Of a DNA stretch of 51,086 nt, positions 26,495-35,718 are shown piece after piece. Numbering within the stretch: position 1 is the first letter of the stretch; every line of letters begins with the position of its first letter. The stretch covers positions 1 through 51,086 of the forward strand of contig JAFMDN010000007.1 of NCBI GenBank assembly GCA_017857235.1, in the 5' to 3' direction. Position numbers and translations under genes: made by a program. This DNA comes from Methanobacteriota archaeon (GTDB lineage: Archaea; Thermoplasmatota; Thermoplasmata; Thermoplasmatales; GCA-001856825). Below the pieces are notes generated by a model. That model did no database searches. It worked only from the letters and a program-made list of their open reading frames with translations, and had not been told where the DNA came from.

Positions 26495-27772
26495 ATGCGA
26501 AATTACATCTCAGAATTGTTAGGATTGATAGGTAAGGATGTGAATATATACGGTTGGATTCAAAATTCGAGGATTGTTGGATCACTGATTTTTTTAGAAG
26601 TAAGGGATGTTTCAGGTGTTACTCAGGCAGTACTGTTTAGGAAATCTAATCAAGAATTATTCGATAAATTGAAAAAAATAAACAGGGAAAGTGTTGTTAG
26701 AATAAGCGGAAAAGTCGTTGAGAGTCAATCAAAGTATGGAATTGAAGTACAAATTAGTGAAGTTGAAATATTAAATGAATCCATGGCTCCTCTTCCATTA
26801 GGAATTATAGATCCTGTTGAGGCTGATCTTGAAACTCGACTTGAAAATAGGTTCCTAGATTTAAGGAAGCCATCAAAGTTGGCTATATTTAAAATACAAA
26901 GCACGATATCAAATTCCATAAGGAATTATTTCATAGAAAATGGATTCATTGAAATACACACTCCAAAGATAGTTGCAGCGGCCACCGAGGGGGGAACTGA
27001 ACTTTTCCCAGTACAATATTTTGAAAGGAAAGCTTTTCTTTCCCAATCCCCGCAGTTATATAAAGAAATAATGATGTCAGCAGGATTCGACAAGGTGTTT
27101 GAAATAGCTCCAGCCTTTAGGGCGGAAGAGCATAATACTACCAGACATTTGAATGAGTTCACATCTATAGATATCGAGGTTAGTTTCGTTGATGATGAAG
27201 GAGTTATGAGAATTCTCGAAGATGTAATAAAAGTGTCAGCTGACAGTGTCAGGGATAAGAATAAAAAGGAATTGGATCTGTTAGGGAAAGAACCATTGAA
27301 TACAAATTATAATTTCAAAAGGATAACATATTCAGAATACATTCATATGGCTAAAGGTAAAGGCTTTGATATAAAGGATGGGGATGACCTCTCTACTCCG
27401 ATTTTAAAGGGTGTGGGGTCAGATTTAAGAGAGTTCTATTTCATTACAAGATGGCCTAGGGATTTAAAGCCTTTCTATGTTCAGCCATATGATGAGAAAT
27501 ATTCCAGGGGGTTTGATCTTCAATATGGGGAATTGGAAATTACTAGTGGCGCTCAGAGAGTCCATAATCCAGAGGTCCTCATAGAAAACCTGAAAAAGAA
27601 AGGCTTGAATCCAGAATCATTTTCATTTTACATAAAGGCATTCCAGTATGGTATGCCACCGCACGCTGGGTGGGCTATAGGGCTAGAAAGGTTGACTATG
27701 GTACTATTGGATTTGAACAATATCAGAGAGGCAACGCTGTTCCCAAGAGACAGAACTAGGCTTACACCATAA
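26495..27772 (+). CDS. aspS: Aspartyl-tRNA synthetase (archaeal type)
   Basis: A class-II synthetase of about 425 residues, the archaeal/eukaryotic-like short form without the bacterial insertion domain. The N-terminal OB-fold that binds the anticodon covers about 1-100 (VNIYGWIQNSRIVGSLIFLEVRD). Motif 2 appears as FRAEEHNTTRHLNEFTSID near 208-226 and motif 3 as GWAIGLERL near 390-398. I start at MRNYISELLG (26495) and reject a 32-residue extension from 26399, which does not look like the family. Whether it also charges tRNA-Asn depends on Gat genes outside the window. The ubiD-like gene follows closely. Confidence 0.93.
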   Translation: MRNYISELLGLIGKDVNIYGWIQNSRIVGSLIFLEVRDVSGVTQAVLFRKSNQELFDKLKKINRESVVRISGKVVESQSKYGIEVQISEVEILNESMAPLPLGIIDPVEADLETRLENRFLDLRKPSKLAIFKIQSTISNSIRNYFIENGFIEIHTPKIVAAATEGGTELFPVQYFERKAFLSQSPQLYKEIMMSAGFDKVFEIAPAFRAEEHNTTRHLNEFTSIDIEVSFVDDEGVMRILEDVIKVSADSVRDKNKKELDLLGKEPLNTNYNFKRITYSEYIHMAKGKGFDIKDGDDLSTPILKGVGSDLREFYFITRWPRDLKPFYVQPYDEKYSRGFDLQYGELEITSGAQRVHNPEVLIENLKKKGLNPESFSFYIKAFQYGMPPHAGWAIGLERLTMVLLDLNNIREATLFPRDRTRLTP

Positions 27773-27801
27773 ATGGTTCCAATGGAAAAGGAGGGGTCTC
27801 C

Positions 27802-29040
27802 CTGATATCTGATTACATAAATAATGAATTTATTGTTATAAAAGAACCGGTAAGCAGAATTCTCGAACCAACAAAAATTGCAATAAAATATGGGAGGAAG
27901 CCAGTATTGTTGGAGAATGTGGAAGGTAAAAAAGTAGTGGTAAATCTTTGGGCTGACAGGGAAAGAATATACAGAGAATTAGGGGTAGATCGGAGGCAAT
28001 TTCTAGAAACATACATTAAGGCAATTGCTGAGCCATCTCCGTTAGTAGAGGGGCAAAAGAAATTCACCGATAAAATTGATATTAGGGAGTTACCAGTTAA
28101 TTGGTATTATGAAAGGGATGCCGGTTATTATATTACATCAGGAATATACGTTGCTGAATATGGAGGTAAAAGAAACTTATCAATTCACAGGACATATGTA
28201 AGGAATGATGGAACTGGTTTAGTAAGACTTGTACCAAGGGATCTATACAAAATGTACGAAGAAGCTATAAAAAGTGGTGAAGAATTAAAGGTTTCCATAG
28301 TAATTGGATCACCCCTTGAGTTCTTATTGGCATCGGCAACATCTGTTGACTACAGTATTGACGAATCAACCATTGCATCTTCACTGTATAAATTGACGAA
28401 GGAAAAAGAACTTAAATTTGCTAAATCCAGAAACAACATTCTAGTGCCAGCGGAGTCTGACATAGTTATAAATGCAAGATTAACTTCAAAGAGAGAGAGG
28501 GAAGGTCCATTCAAGGATGTAACCGGAACATATGATATACAGGAAAATCAGCCTCAAATTGTTTTTGAAGATGTAGAGGTTTCTAAGGATTGGATATACC
28601 ACTCACTAGTACCGGCAACCTATGAGCATTTCAATCTAATGGGATTGCCCAGGGAACCTACAATATTCAAGAAAGTAAAGGAAAGAAACGTGGACATAAT
28701 TGATGTTAGGTTGACCGAGGGAGGGGCATCATGGCTCCATGCTGTTGTTAAAATTAGAAAGAAAAGTGAAACAGATTTTAAGGAAACTGTGGAGGGGGCA
28801 TTTGAAGGACATAGATCATTGAAAAGGGTTATAGTAGTGGACGATGACATAGATATATATGATGATAGGGACATTGAATGGGCTGAAGCCACGCGTTTTC
28901 AGGCCGACAGGGGAATTATAATCAGGAGGGAAAGAGGATCATCCTTGGATCCGAGTATTGATAAAGATGGAACAACAGCAAAAATGGGAATTAATGCAAC
29001 CAAACCATTGAATGCCGGCCAAAAATTTAACAGAGATTAG
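27802..29040 (+). CDS. UbiD-family (de)carboxylase with non-canonical start
   Basis: UbiD enzymes use prenylated FMN to (de)carboxylate aromatic or unsaturated acids. The C-terminal half is typical: GGASWLHAVVKIRKK, then VIVVDDDIDIYDDRDIEWAEATR and a final SLDPS. The family N terminus, with PVSRILEPTKIAIKYGRKPV and LLENVEG, lies upstream of the first usual start (TTG at 27907). In that frame I find no ATG, GTG or TTG back to the Shine-Dalgarno AGGAGG at 27789-27794. The best start is CTG at 27802 (or ATA at 27805), giving about 412 residues. A frameshift from the ATG at 27773 is the alternative. The substrate is unknown. Confidence 0.8.
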   Translation: MISDYINNEFIVIKEPVSRILEPTKIAIKYGRKPVLLENVEGKKVVVNLWADRERIYRELGVDRRQFLETYIKAIAEPSPLVEGQKKFTDKIDIRELPVNWYYERDAGYYITSGIYVAEYGGKRNLSIHRTYVRNDGTGLVRLVPRDLYKMYEEAIKSGEELKVSIVIGSPLEFLLASATSVDYSIDESTIASSLYKLTKEKELKFAKSRNNILVPAESDIVINARLTSKREREGPFKDVTGTYDIQENQPQIVFEDVEVSKDWIYHSLVPATYEHFNLMGLPREPTIFKKVKERNVDIIDVRLTEGGASWLHAVVKIRKKSETDFKETVEGAFEGHRSLKRVIVVDDDIDIYDDRDIEWAEATRFQADRGIIIRRERGSSLDPSIDKDGTTAKMGINATKPLNAGQKFNRD

Positions 29041-30047
29041 AAATTTCTTTTAACCATATAATGAGCTATATCTTCTAGAGTTTTTGCCCTTTCCTGATCT
29101 TTCGCAATTTTTGGAATGACTTCTAGAGATTTGTCAAGGTAGCTGTTCATAAGCCTGACGGTCCTATCATAAGCACCCGATTTCCTGACTATTTCTCTTA
29201 CAAGATTCAATTCTTCCTGCGCAATTCCCTTTTTACCATGGATTTTCATCAGCTCCTTCCTTTCATCCTCGTTAGCCATTTCCAATGCAAACACAATCAG
29301 ATGTGTTATTTTACCCTCTTCCAAATCACTGGTTACAGGTTTACCTAGAACCTTCTCATCCCCAAATAGACCTAAAATATCATCTTGTATTTGAAATGCT
29401 TTTCCCAATGGTATCCCATATTCATCAATTCTATCAACATCGGGGAATTCGGACAGGGCTGCTCCCATTTTTAAGGGGCCATTTATTGTATAATGGGCAG
29501 TTTTGTATTCATGAACAAGATCTACGTCGGACGCACTTTTATCTTTTTTCAAAGTTAATGTTACGTCAATCGCCTGCCCTATTCCTGTAAATTTCAATAT
29601 CTCGGTTAGATAGTAGGCAGACTTATTAAGGTTCTTCTCAGGGAATTTAGAACTGAGTAATAGCTCATAGGCCAATGAATTAGCTACGTCACCCGCAACT
29701 ATGGCCAGATCATGAGATATTTTAGGTGTATAATTGAACATTTTATGGTATGTGGGTCCACCTCTCCTTAAGTTGCTTTCATCCATTATATCATCATGAA
29801 TCAGTAGATAAGATTGAATTAATTCTAGAGAGGATGAGGCTTTAATTACTTCATTATTTATCTCATCCGAGTTTAGCCAATATCCTAAAATCATAAAAAG
29901 CGGCCTTAACCTCTTCCCTCCTCTCATGGTGAAATCTCTTAAATTGTTTAACAGTTCCAATTCTATTCCTTCCTTGCCTTTAGTTATATCGGTAAAGTAT
30001 GAGTAAAGGAACTCATCTACTCTTTCTTTATATTTAAATATGTCCAC
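29037..30047 (-). CDS. idsA: Polyprenyl diphosphate synthase (probable GGPP synthase)
   Basis: This trans-prenyltransferase condenses isopentenyl diphosphate units, in archaea mainly to geranylgeranyl diphosphate for lipid chains. The first aspartate-rich motif is DDIMD (HDDIMDESNLRRGG near 95-108) and the second is QDDILGLFGD near 222-231. The aromatic Tyr five positions before the first motif is the type-I GGPP synthase pattern of archaea. KRLRP near 40-44 binds isopentenyl diphosphate. At 336 residues the length is normal. Its end overlaps the convergent ubiD-like gene by four bases. Confidence 0.88.
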   Translation of the reverse strand: MDIFKYKERVDEFLYSYFTDITKGKEGIELELLNNLRDFTMRGGKRLRPLFMILGYWLNSDEINNEVIKASSSLELIQSYLLIHDDIMDESNLRRGGPTYHKMFNYTPKISHDLAIVAGDVANSLAYELLLSSKFPEKNLNKSAYYLTEILKFTGIGQAIDVTLTLKKDKSASDVDLVHEYKTAHYTINGPLKMGAALSEFPDVDRIDEYGIPLGKAFQIQDDILGLFGDEKVLGKPVTSDLEEGKITHLIVFALEMANEDERKELMKIHGKKGIAQEELNLVREIVRKSGAYDRTVRLMNSYLDKSLEVIPKIAKDQERAKTLEDIAHYMVKRNF

Positions 30048-30186
30048 GTTTAGGTTAATGTATATTCAATCTAAAATATTGCGATTTTTAAATTGCAATT
30101 ATTGATTATAGGAGAAAAAGATCAGTTAAAGTAATGAGAGTTAAGATAAAAAATATTTATGTCCGGATTTAATATAGAAAAAGTTT

Positions 30187-30678
30187 ATGAATAAAATAAA
30201 AGTGATAAATGATATAGGCGATTTAGTTACAGTTTTTACCATATCTAACACTGATCAGAAAAAGAAAATCCTTTCCCTCCTAAATGAAAAATGGATTATG
30301 GAAGAGGATTTGAAGGCCGAATTTGGTGAAGAGGGGGTTAAATTTTTAAAATACCTTGAGAAAATAAAATTTATAGAATCTCAGTGGACAAATACACCTA
30401 AGGGACCTAAAAAGATTTATCACAATTACTATGATTCAATACAGATAGATGTAATTCTTCCTACATCGGAAACCGGTGAAGTTCTTTATGTCGCTTCCAT
30501 GTCTGATGAAGAAGTTGACAATTATTCAGCAAAAATAGAAGAACTCCTTAATTCCGGGATTCAGTATGTTGGGGAAATTCAGACAAAATTGGGAGTAAGC
30601 CTGACATTTTTAAGGGGCATAATAAAGAGAAGTAAAAATTTGGTACTTAAGGGTATGAAAGTCGAAAGATTACAATGA
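30187..30678 (+). CDS. Winged-helix domain protein co-transcribed with Trm56
   Basis: A 163-residue protein. Residues 15-80 look like an ArsR-type winged helix ([22 protein letters not shown], then a basic wing with [12 protein letters not shown]). The C-terminal half (about 105-160) looks like a second helical module with [21 protein letters not shown]. Its stop overlaps the start of trm56 (ATGA at 30675), so one transcript is likely. I do not recognise a named family, and a DNA-binding role is inferred from the fold only. Confidence 0.6.
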   Translation: MNKIKVINDIGDLVTVFTISNTDQKKKILSLLNEKWIMEEDLKAEFGEEGVKFLKYLEKIKFIESQWTNTPKGPKKIYHNYYDSIQIDVILPTSETGEVLYVASMSDEEVDNYSAKIEELLNSGIQYVGEIQTKLGVSLTFLRGIIKRSKNLVLKGMKVERLQ

Positions 30679-31688
30679 TAACAGTTTTGAGGATAGGTCA
30701 TAGGCCTGAAAGGGATAAGCGAATAACAACACACGTGGCCCTGGTAGCTAGGGCTTTTGGGGCAGATAAGATAATTGTCGATAAAGATGATGAGAAGCTC
30801 AAGAATACTGTTGAAAGGGTTACACAAAAGTTTGGAGGAAATTTTACTATTGAGTTCAACGATTGGCGAAAATATCTTAAGGATTACAATGGAAAAGTAG
30901 TCCACCTTACTATGTATGGAATACCATATGAAAAAAAAATTAGGGAATTGAAAAAGGAGAAGGATATTTTGATCATAGTGGGGGCTGAAAAAGTACCCAG
31001 GGAAGTTTATGAAAGGGCAGATTACAATCTTGCAGTGAGGAATCAACCGCATTCAGAAGTTTCTGCTCTTGCGATATTTCTAAAGGATCTCATACCTGAG
31101 AAGAAATTTTATGGTGAATTAAGAATAATACCGCAGGAAAAGGGTAAGAAAGTTTTAAGAATCCCCAGCCGAGAAGAATGCATTTCTCTTCTAAAAAAGT
31201 ACGGTGCCGATGAGAGGCTATTGAAACATAGCATAAAATGTTCAGAGGTAGCCTTAAAAATGTCTGAAAATTGTAATGTAGACAAGATGTTAATAGAGGC
31301 TGGCGCATTGCTTCATGATATAGGGAAAACCGTGGTGAAGGGAATTAGGCACGGAGTTGAGGGATACTACATCCTCAAAAACGAAGGGTATGATGAAATA
31401 TTGGCCAGATTTTGCAGTACACATGTAGGGGCGGGCATAAGGAAATCAGAAGCTAAAAAACTTGGTCTCCCCGATATGGATTATATTCCCAGAACTTTGG
31501 AGGAAAAAATTGTCTGCCACGCTGATACTCTTCTTGCTGGCGATCGCATTACAGACATTGAGGAAGTAAAAAAATATTATATCGAGCAGGGACTTGAAAG
31601 GGAAGTCCCAAGACTGGAAAGGCTTCATAATTATCTTCAGAAAAAATGTAAGAAAGATTTCATGGAGCTGTTGCTACTTAACAAGTAA
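30675..31688 (+). CDS. trm56: tRNA (cytidine-56-2'-O)-methyltransferase fused to HD phosphohydrolase domain
   Basis: Residues 1-160 are archaeal Trm56, a SPOUT methylase that modifies C56 in the T loop of tRNA. It shows [25 protein letters not shown] at 6-30, VHLTMYG at 76-82 and VGAEKVP at 102-108. Residues 172-330 are an added HD domain with His185, His214-Asp215 (LLHDIGKT), His226, His250 and His282/Asp284 as metal ligands. The HD part could cleave a nucleotide or a 2',3'-cyclic phosphate. The fusion is seen directly; HD activity is inference. The first ATG is supported by overlap with the upstream stop. Confidence 0.88.
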   Translation: MITVLRIGHRPERDKRITTHVALVARAFGADKIIVDKDDEKLKNTVERVTQKFGGNFTIEFNDWRKYLKDYNGKVVHLTMYGIPYEKKIRELKKEKDILIIVGAEKVPREVYERADYNLAVRNQPHSEVSALAIFLKDLIPEKKFYGELRIIPQEKGKKVLRIPSREECISLLKKYGADERLLKHSIKCSEVALKMSENCNVDKMLIEAGALLHDIGKTVVKGIRHGVEGYYILKNEGYDEILARFCSTHVGAGIRKSEAKKLGLPDMDYIPRTLEEKIVCHADTLLAGDRITDIEEVKKYYIEQGLEREVPRLERLHNYLQKKCKKDFMELLLLNK

Positions 31689-31711
31689 ATATAAAGAATG
31701 TATTAGCGTGC

Positions 31712-32575
31712 GTGAAGATTGTACCTTTATCAAATTCGGAAGGATTAGCTAGTAAAGTATCTGAAAAGCTTGGAATTCCCTTAGAAAGGATTACAAGAAG
31801 GAGATTTGCCGACGGTGAGCTATATGTTAAATTGGAAGAGCCCATAGAAGATGCTATAATCATAGGGAACACTTACCCAGATAGTTCCATAATAGAATTG
31901 ATCCTAACAGAAGATGCTATAAATAATGCCGGCGGTAAAAGGAAGATTTTAGTGGTACCATATTATGGTTATGCAAGGCAAGATGCCATGTTTCAGCAGT
32001 ATGAAGCAATAAGTGCAAGAGCCCTAGCTTCTATATACAAATCACTGTTCGAGAAAATATTTGTTGTAAATATTCATTCCCCAGAGGGATTGGCTTTTCT
32101 TGGTGAAAAAGGTAAAGAGATAAGGTCAGAAGTTGAAATAGGTAAGCAAATAAAATTAGATGGGAACGATATAGTTATTTCCCCCGATGACGGATTCAGC
32201 CAGGAAGCAGGAATAATAGCACAGGTTGCAGGAATCTCATCGTCGGCATTAAATAAAAAGCGAGTAAGTGACACCAAAGTTATAATAGAATTTCCAGAAG
32301 ATCTGGATGTTAACGGGAAGAGAGTAGCTTTGGTTGATGATCTCATCTCAACAGGAGGTACCATACTGGAGGCTTCTAAGTTATTAAAATCAAAAGGTGC
32401 TACCAGAGTAAATGTTTACTGTATACACGGCCTGTTCATATCAGGAACATCGAAATATTCTGGTTATGTGGATAAAATAGTAACAACTGATACTGTTGAA
32501 GGTCCCTTTAGTTCCATTACAGTCTCGGGTTTGATTGCCCAAGAATTAAAAGAATATTTAAAAATGGATCTTTAA
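31712..32575 (+). CDS. prs: Ribose-phosphate pyrophosphokinase (PRPP synthase)
   Basis: It makes phosphoribosyl pyrophosphate from ribose 5-phosphate and ATP, feeding nucleotide, histidine and cobamide-loop synthesis. The 287-residue protein has RRRFADGELYVKLEEPI near 28-44, YYGYARQDAMF near 87-97 and the PRPP loop VALVDDLISTGGT near 208-220. It is shorter than bacterial class-I enzymes (about 315), as usual for archaeal homologues, which often lack ADP inhibition. The start is GTG without a clear Shine-Dalgarno. The gene ends at a T-tract terminator shared with the convergent aminotransferase. Confidence 0.93.
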   Translation: MKIVPLSNSEGLASKVSEKLGIPLERITRRRFADGELYVKLEEPIEDAIIIGNTYPDSSIIELILTEDAINNAGGKRKILVVPYYGYARQDAMFQQYEAISARALASIYKSLFEKIFVVNIHSPEGLAFLGEKGKEIRSEVEIGKQIKLDGNDIVISPDDGFSQEAGIIAQVAGISSSALNKKRVSDTKVIIEFPEDLDVNGKRVALVDDLISTGGTILEASKLLKSKGATRVNVYCIHGLFISGTSKYSGYVDKIVTTDTVEGPFSSITVSGLIAQELKEYLKMDL

Positions 32576-32593
32576 AAAATTTATTTTTTTTTA
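32576..32593 (+). terminator. T-tract transcription terminator after prs
   Basis: Nine consecutive T residues at 32584-32592 follow the prs stop within ten bases. Oligo-T tracts without a hairpin are the typical archaeal terminator. The tract overlaps the stop codon of the convergent aminotransferase. Confidence 0.6.
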
Positions 32594-33781
32594 AGAAATA
32601 ACCTCTGCCAACCTCTTTATCCCTTCAACAATTTCATTATCGCCACTGTATGTAAAGTTCAGCCTCATGCTTTCATGGTTATCTCCATCAGGATAGAATG
32701 CAGAACCTACCACGTATGCAACTTTCTTTTCTAGAGCCTTCGGGAATAATGCATCCGTATTAGCCCCTTTCTTTGTTACCCAAAGGAACATTCCTCCTTC
32801 AGGCCTGGTCCATTCTACACCCTTAGGGAAATATTTATCCATAGATTCCAGCATTAGATCCCTCTTGTGCCTATATAACTCGATAATCTTGGGTAATTGC
32901 CTGTCGAGATATCCCTTGCTTAAATAAGCCTCTGCAATGTACTGGGAAATTGTACTTGATGCCAGATCAACCGCCTGTTTTGCAAGATTAAGTTTTTCTA
33001 TAACTTCCTTGTTAGCTGCTACATATCCAAGCCTAAATCCAGGAGCAAGTATTTTCGAGAAGGTTCCCAGATAGATAACAAGCCCTTCCTTATCCATGGA
33101 TTTAATAGATGGTACTTTCTTTCCGGAGTATCTAAGGGCCCCATATGGATCATCCTCAACTATGGGAATGGAATATTCTGAAGCAATCTCAAGTAAATGC
33201 TTCCTTCTATCAAGGCTCATAGTTATTCCAGTAGGATTCTGGAAATTTGGAATTACATATATCAGTTTTGCATTTTTCTTATTCCTGATTTCCTTTTCCA
33301 AAAGATTAGTGTCTATTCCGTCGTTATCCATATTTATGCCTATCATCTTAATGAAATTTGCTTTAAATGCAGAAATTGTTCCGGTATAAGTTGGAGCCTC
33401 AGAGAAAACATAATCATTGGGATTTGCTAATATCTTACCAATCATATATAGTGCTTCTTGAGACCCTGTGGTTTGTATAAGTTCATCTTTGGAAATTACA
33501 ATGTTTTCTCTCTCTTTAAGCATCTTTGAAATGGCTAAATTCAGAGATGTCAAACCCTCAGTAGCGCCATATTGAAGCATTTTTTTACCATTTGTTTCTA
33601 TTAATTCATTAAAAATTTCTTTTATTTCCTTTATGGGGAATGATTCAGGATTTGGCAATCCACCACCGAATGATATTAAATCAGGAGTTTCTGTAACCTT
33701 AAGCAGTCTTCTGATTGCAGATGGTTGCATATACATTGCAATATCAGAAAATTTCATTAGGGTTTGTTGATCTGAGGTCAT
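32591..33781 (-). CDS. PLP-dependent aminotransferase, LysN/AAT-I type
   Basis: A 396-residue fold-type-I aminotransferase. LISFGGGLPNPESFP near 33-47 and TTGSQEALYMIGKIL near 103-117 are typical of the 2-aminoadipate/aromatic aminotransferase subgroup (LysN, MocR C-terminal type). NFQNPTG near 183-189 binds PLP, and GTFSKILAPGFRLGY near 244-258 carries the Schiff-base lysine. It may act on aromatic, branched-chain or 2-aminoadipate substrates; the sequence alone cannot decide. It is convergent with prs and upstream of nothing obvious. Confidence 0.85.
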   Translation of the reverse strand: MTSDQQTLMKFSDIAMYMQPSAIRRLLKVTETPDLISFGGGLPNPESFPIKEIKEIFNELIETNGKKMLQYGATEGLTSLNLAISKMLKERENIVISKDELIQTTGSQEALYMIGKILANPNDYVFSEAPTYTGTISAFKANFIKMIGINMDNDGIDTNLLEKEIRNKKNAKLIYVIPNFQNPTGITMSLDRRKHLLEIASEYSIPIVEDDPYGALRYSGKKVPSIKSMDKEGLVIYLGTFSKILAPGFRLGYVAANKEVIEKLNLAKQAVDLASSTISQYIAEAYLSKGYLDRQLPKIIELYRHKRDLMLESMDKYFPKGVEWTRPEGGMFLWVTKKGANTDALFPKALEKKVAYVVGSAFYPDGDNHESMRLNFTYSGDNEIVEGIKRLAEVIS

Positions 33782-33834
33782 ATTCCAGTAATGTCTGCGT
33801 AATGTAAATATATTTTGTAATTATCTGCCAGCAA

Positions 33835-34965
33835 TTAACTCCTGTTAAATTTTCCAATTATATCATTAACTTCTTCATCAACCTTGTTTCCATGCAATAC
33901 ATTCATGATAATTTCAGGTAATCTAGAGACATCCTTGGGTTTTAATCCTAAGGAAGTTACTTCGTTTAAACCAATCCTGCCTATTCTATCTATTAGAATT
34001 CTCTGTGCCTCAAGTTTTTGGGATATAAACGCATTGTTTGAATAATTCAATTGAACCATGCAGGATTTAGAAACATTGGGCTGATTATGTAATTTTAAGC
34101 CCAAGGAAAGAGATTGTGAGATGAATTCTCTAGTGTTAATGAGACAATTTTCAGCATAATTTATTCTCTCGGCAAATTCAATAGATGCACCCAGTGAAGC
34201 TATCCTCCCAGGGTGAAAGTTATCATAATACCTCCAAATAACGTCACCAGTTACTTTTTCTTCAAATTCACTTTTTCCAAATATTATACCCCCCTGTGGT
34301 CCCGGAAAATTCTTATGAGTGCTTCCATAGACAACATCTATTAGCTCCTTATCCTTCTGAAAACCATCAATAGAAAAAAGAGAGAGTACATGAGATGCAT
34401 CATAAAGTATAAAAGAATCGGGAAAAATTTCTTTGATCATCTTGATATCATATGGCTCAAATATTATGGATGCCCCTAAGACTATTGCTTCATAATTTTT
34501 AGGATAAGTTTTCAATCTTTCATAATTAATAGTCCAACCTGAAAAGGGAAGCTGATCACCTCTAATACCGAGAAGATTTTGTAAATATTGGGGCTGGTAA
34601 CCATCATATCCTCCGTTTTCAAGACCAACATATAGGAACCTTTCCCCTTTCTTCAATAAATTCCCTAAAACTTGCATTGCAGCAAGATGGCCAGATATAG
34701 GCCGCACATCAACAAATTGAGCGTTAAAATAATTCATTGCTAATCGCCGGACTTCCTCGATCATTAGCTCGGTTATTGATGCTCCTGCATATGCGTTGTC
34801 AATTTGTAATCCTCTGAATTCATTCATTTTCAACGAGTACCTTGTTTGAAAGTCAGATGACAAATAAGATCTAGCTTTGGAACAAATATAATTTTCTGAG
34901 GGCTGCAATGGAATGACATTCTTGATAAAACCCTCTCTCATAGTAATTATTTCATCTAATTTCAT
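33835..34965 (-). CDS. Divergent serine hydroxymethyltransferase-like protein
   Basis: A 376-residue fold-type-I PLP enzyme. LQPSENYI at 20-27 matches the SHMT IASEN motif, PISGHLAAM at 89-97 matches PHSGSQAN, DASH at 189-192 holds the PLP-ring aspartate, and STHKNFPGPQGG at 215-226 holds the Schiff-base lysine 218 with the SHMT GPxGG turn. It is about 50 residues shorter than typical SHMT, and the usual GGHLTHG segment reads GGYDGYQPQ at 118-126. It could be the cell's SHMT, paired with GcvT, or a relative with another substrate. The ATG at 34965 has no Shine-Dalgarno. Confidence 0.65.
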   Translation of the reverse strand: MKLDEIITMREGFIKNVIPLQPSENYICSKARSYLSSDFQTRYSLKMNEFRGLQIDNAYAGASITELMIEEVRRLAMNYFNAQFVDVRPISGHLAAMQVLGNLLKKGERFLYVGLENGGYDGYQPQYLQNLLGIRGDQLPFSGWTINYERLKTYPKNYEAIVLGASIIFEPYDIKMIKEIFPDSFILYDASHVLSLFSIDGFQKDKELIDVVYGSTHKNFPGPQGGIIFGKSEFEEKVTGDVIWRYYDNFHPGRIASLGASIEFAERINYAENCLINTREFISQSLSLGLKLHNQPNVSKSCMVQLNYSNNAFISQKLEAQRILIDRIGRIGLNEVTSLGLKPKDVSRLPEIIMNVLHGNKVDEEVNDIIGKFNRS

Positions 34966-35523
34966 GAATATTCAATGTGGAACAATTATAAATAATTACT
35001 ATAAATGAAATTCACTTACTCTAATCCCGGAATATATTATTGAATGAAACAATATTTTGGAAATTAGCGTGTAGCGTGCTTACATATAAAGGACCCAATT
35101 TATCTTACCAAATATTTGTATAGAAATAACTCCCAAGAAACGAAATATAAAATTTTCGCCATATATAATTCAAGTTTACGATATATGAATCACAATTAAT
35201 AAAGGATTTAAGCGGAAATTTGGCTGTTTTAGCATATAAATTATTAGATTAATAAAACAAATAGTCCTCCATAATATTTTCTTAGACAGTTAATTTGTCG
35301 AAAATTAGGAGTTTCAAGGAATTTTTAAAATTCCTAAATATAGTGAAAAGGTACACCAATTTCCATTTCCCTCAAGAGGAATATTTACTGATAACTTTTC
35401 TATACATTTTTCAATTCTCACGAAATATTAAGGCTTTTCCCTTAGGAAGATAACGGCTGAATCTGGCAAAAATATAAATCGAATGGGTTTAGTGATATGT
35501 TCTTTGGAATGGGGAGAGATATA

Positions 35524-35634
35524 ATGTATGATGCCATCCGTCTAACCTATGCTGTAGGGCGATATCTGAGTGGGATAATGAACAACATCCCTACTCTGGC
35601 AAAGGAGAGTCAGTTAATAGGTGTGCTTCAATGA
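35524..35634 (+). pseudogene. Possible 3' remnant of a TnpB-like gene
   Basis: The 36-residue frame MYDAIRLTYAVGRYLSGIMN continues NIPTLAKESQLIGVLQ and stops at TGA. In IS605-type elements the TnpB frame ends where the conserved right end begins, and here the stop overlaps the first conserved block of the tail. The sequence is too short for family proof and includes none of the RuvC or zinc-finger residues. Confidence 0.35.
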
Positions 35635-35701
35635 AACTCAGCTCCCGGGTGGGGAAAAAGGCCATCTAAAACCTCCGAAGCTTTAACGAGGAGTAGTTGA
35701 C
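35629..35701 (+). mobile_element. IS200/IS605-like right-end remnant, copy 2
   Basis: CAATGAAACT (35629-35638), GGAAAAA (35653-35659) and GCTTTAACGAGGAG followed by TAGTTGAC ending at 35701 reproduce the blocks at 1664-1737 with matching order and spacing. A possible stem, CTCCCGGGTGGGG, lies between. The 3' end of IS200/IS605 elements has such a structured, transcribed tail that serves as the TnpB guide scaffold. The left end and transposase are absent. Identity of the family is inferred from layout. Confidence 0.5.
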
Positions 35702-35718
35702 TGATTTCATGCCCATAT

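Larger units (their letters stand above)
34966..35718. other. Gene-free region carrying a mobile-element remnant
   Basis: These 753 bases contain no intact gene. The left 500 bases are AT-rich, with stops in every frame. From about 35500 the base composition becomes more G-rich and a short C-terminal-like frame (35524-35634) is followed at once by the conserved tail (35629-35701). That change suggests inserted DNA whose 5' part is lost. Confidence 0.5.

Noticed and set aside
30579-31052. 157-codon minus-strand frame
   Set aside because: It is antisense to the start of trm56 and the end of the preceding regulator, both well supported, and reads as unstructured aromatic-rich sequence.
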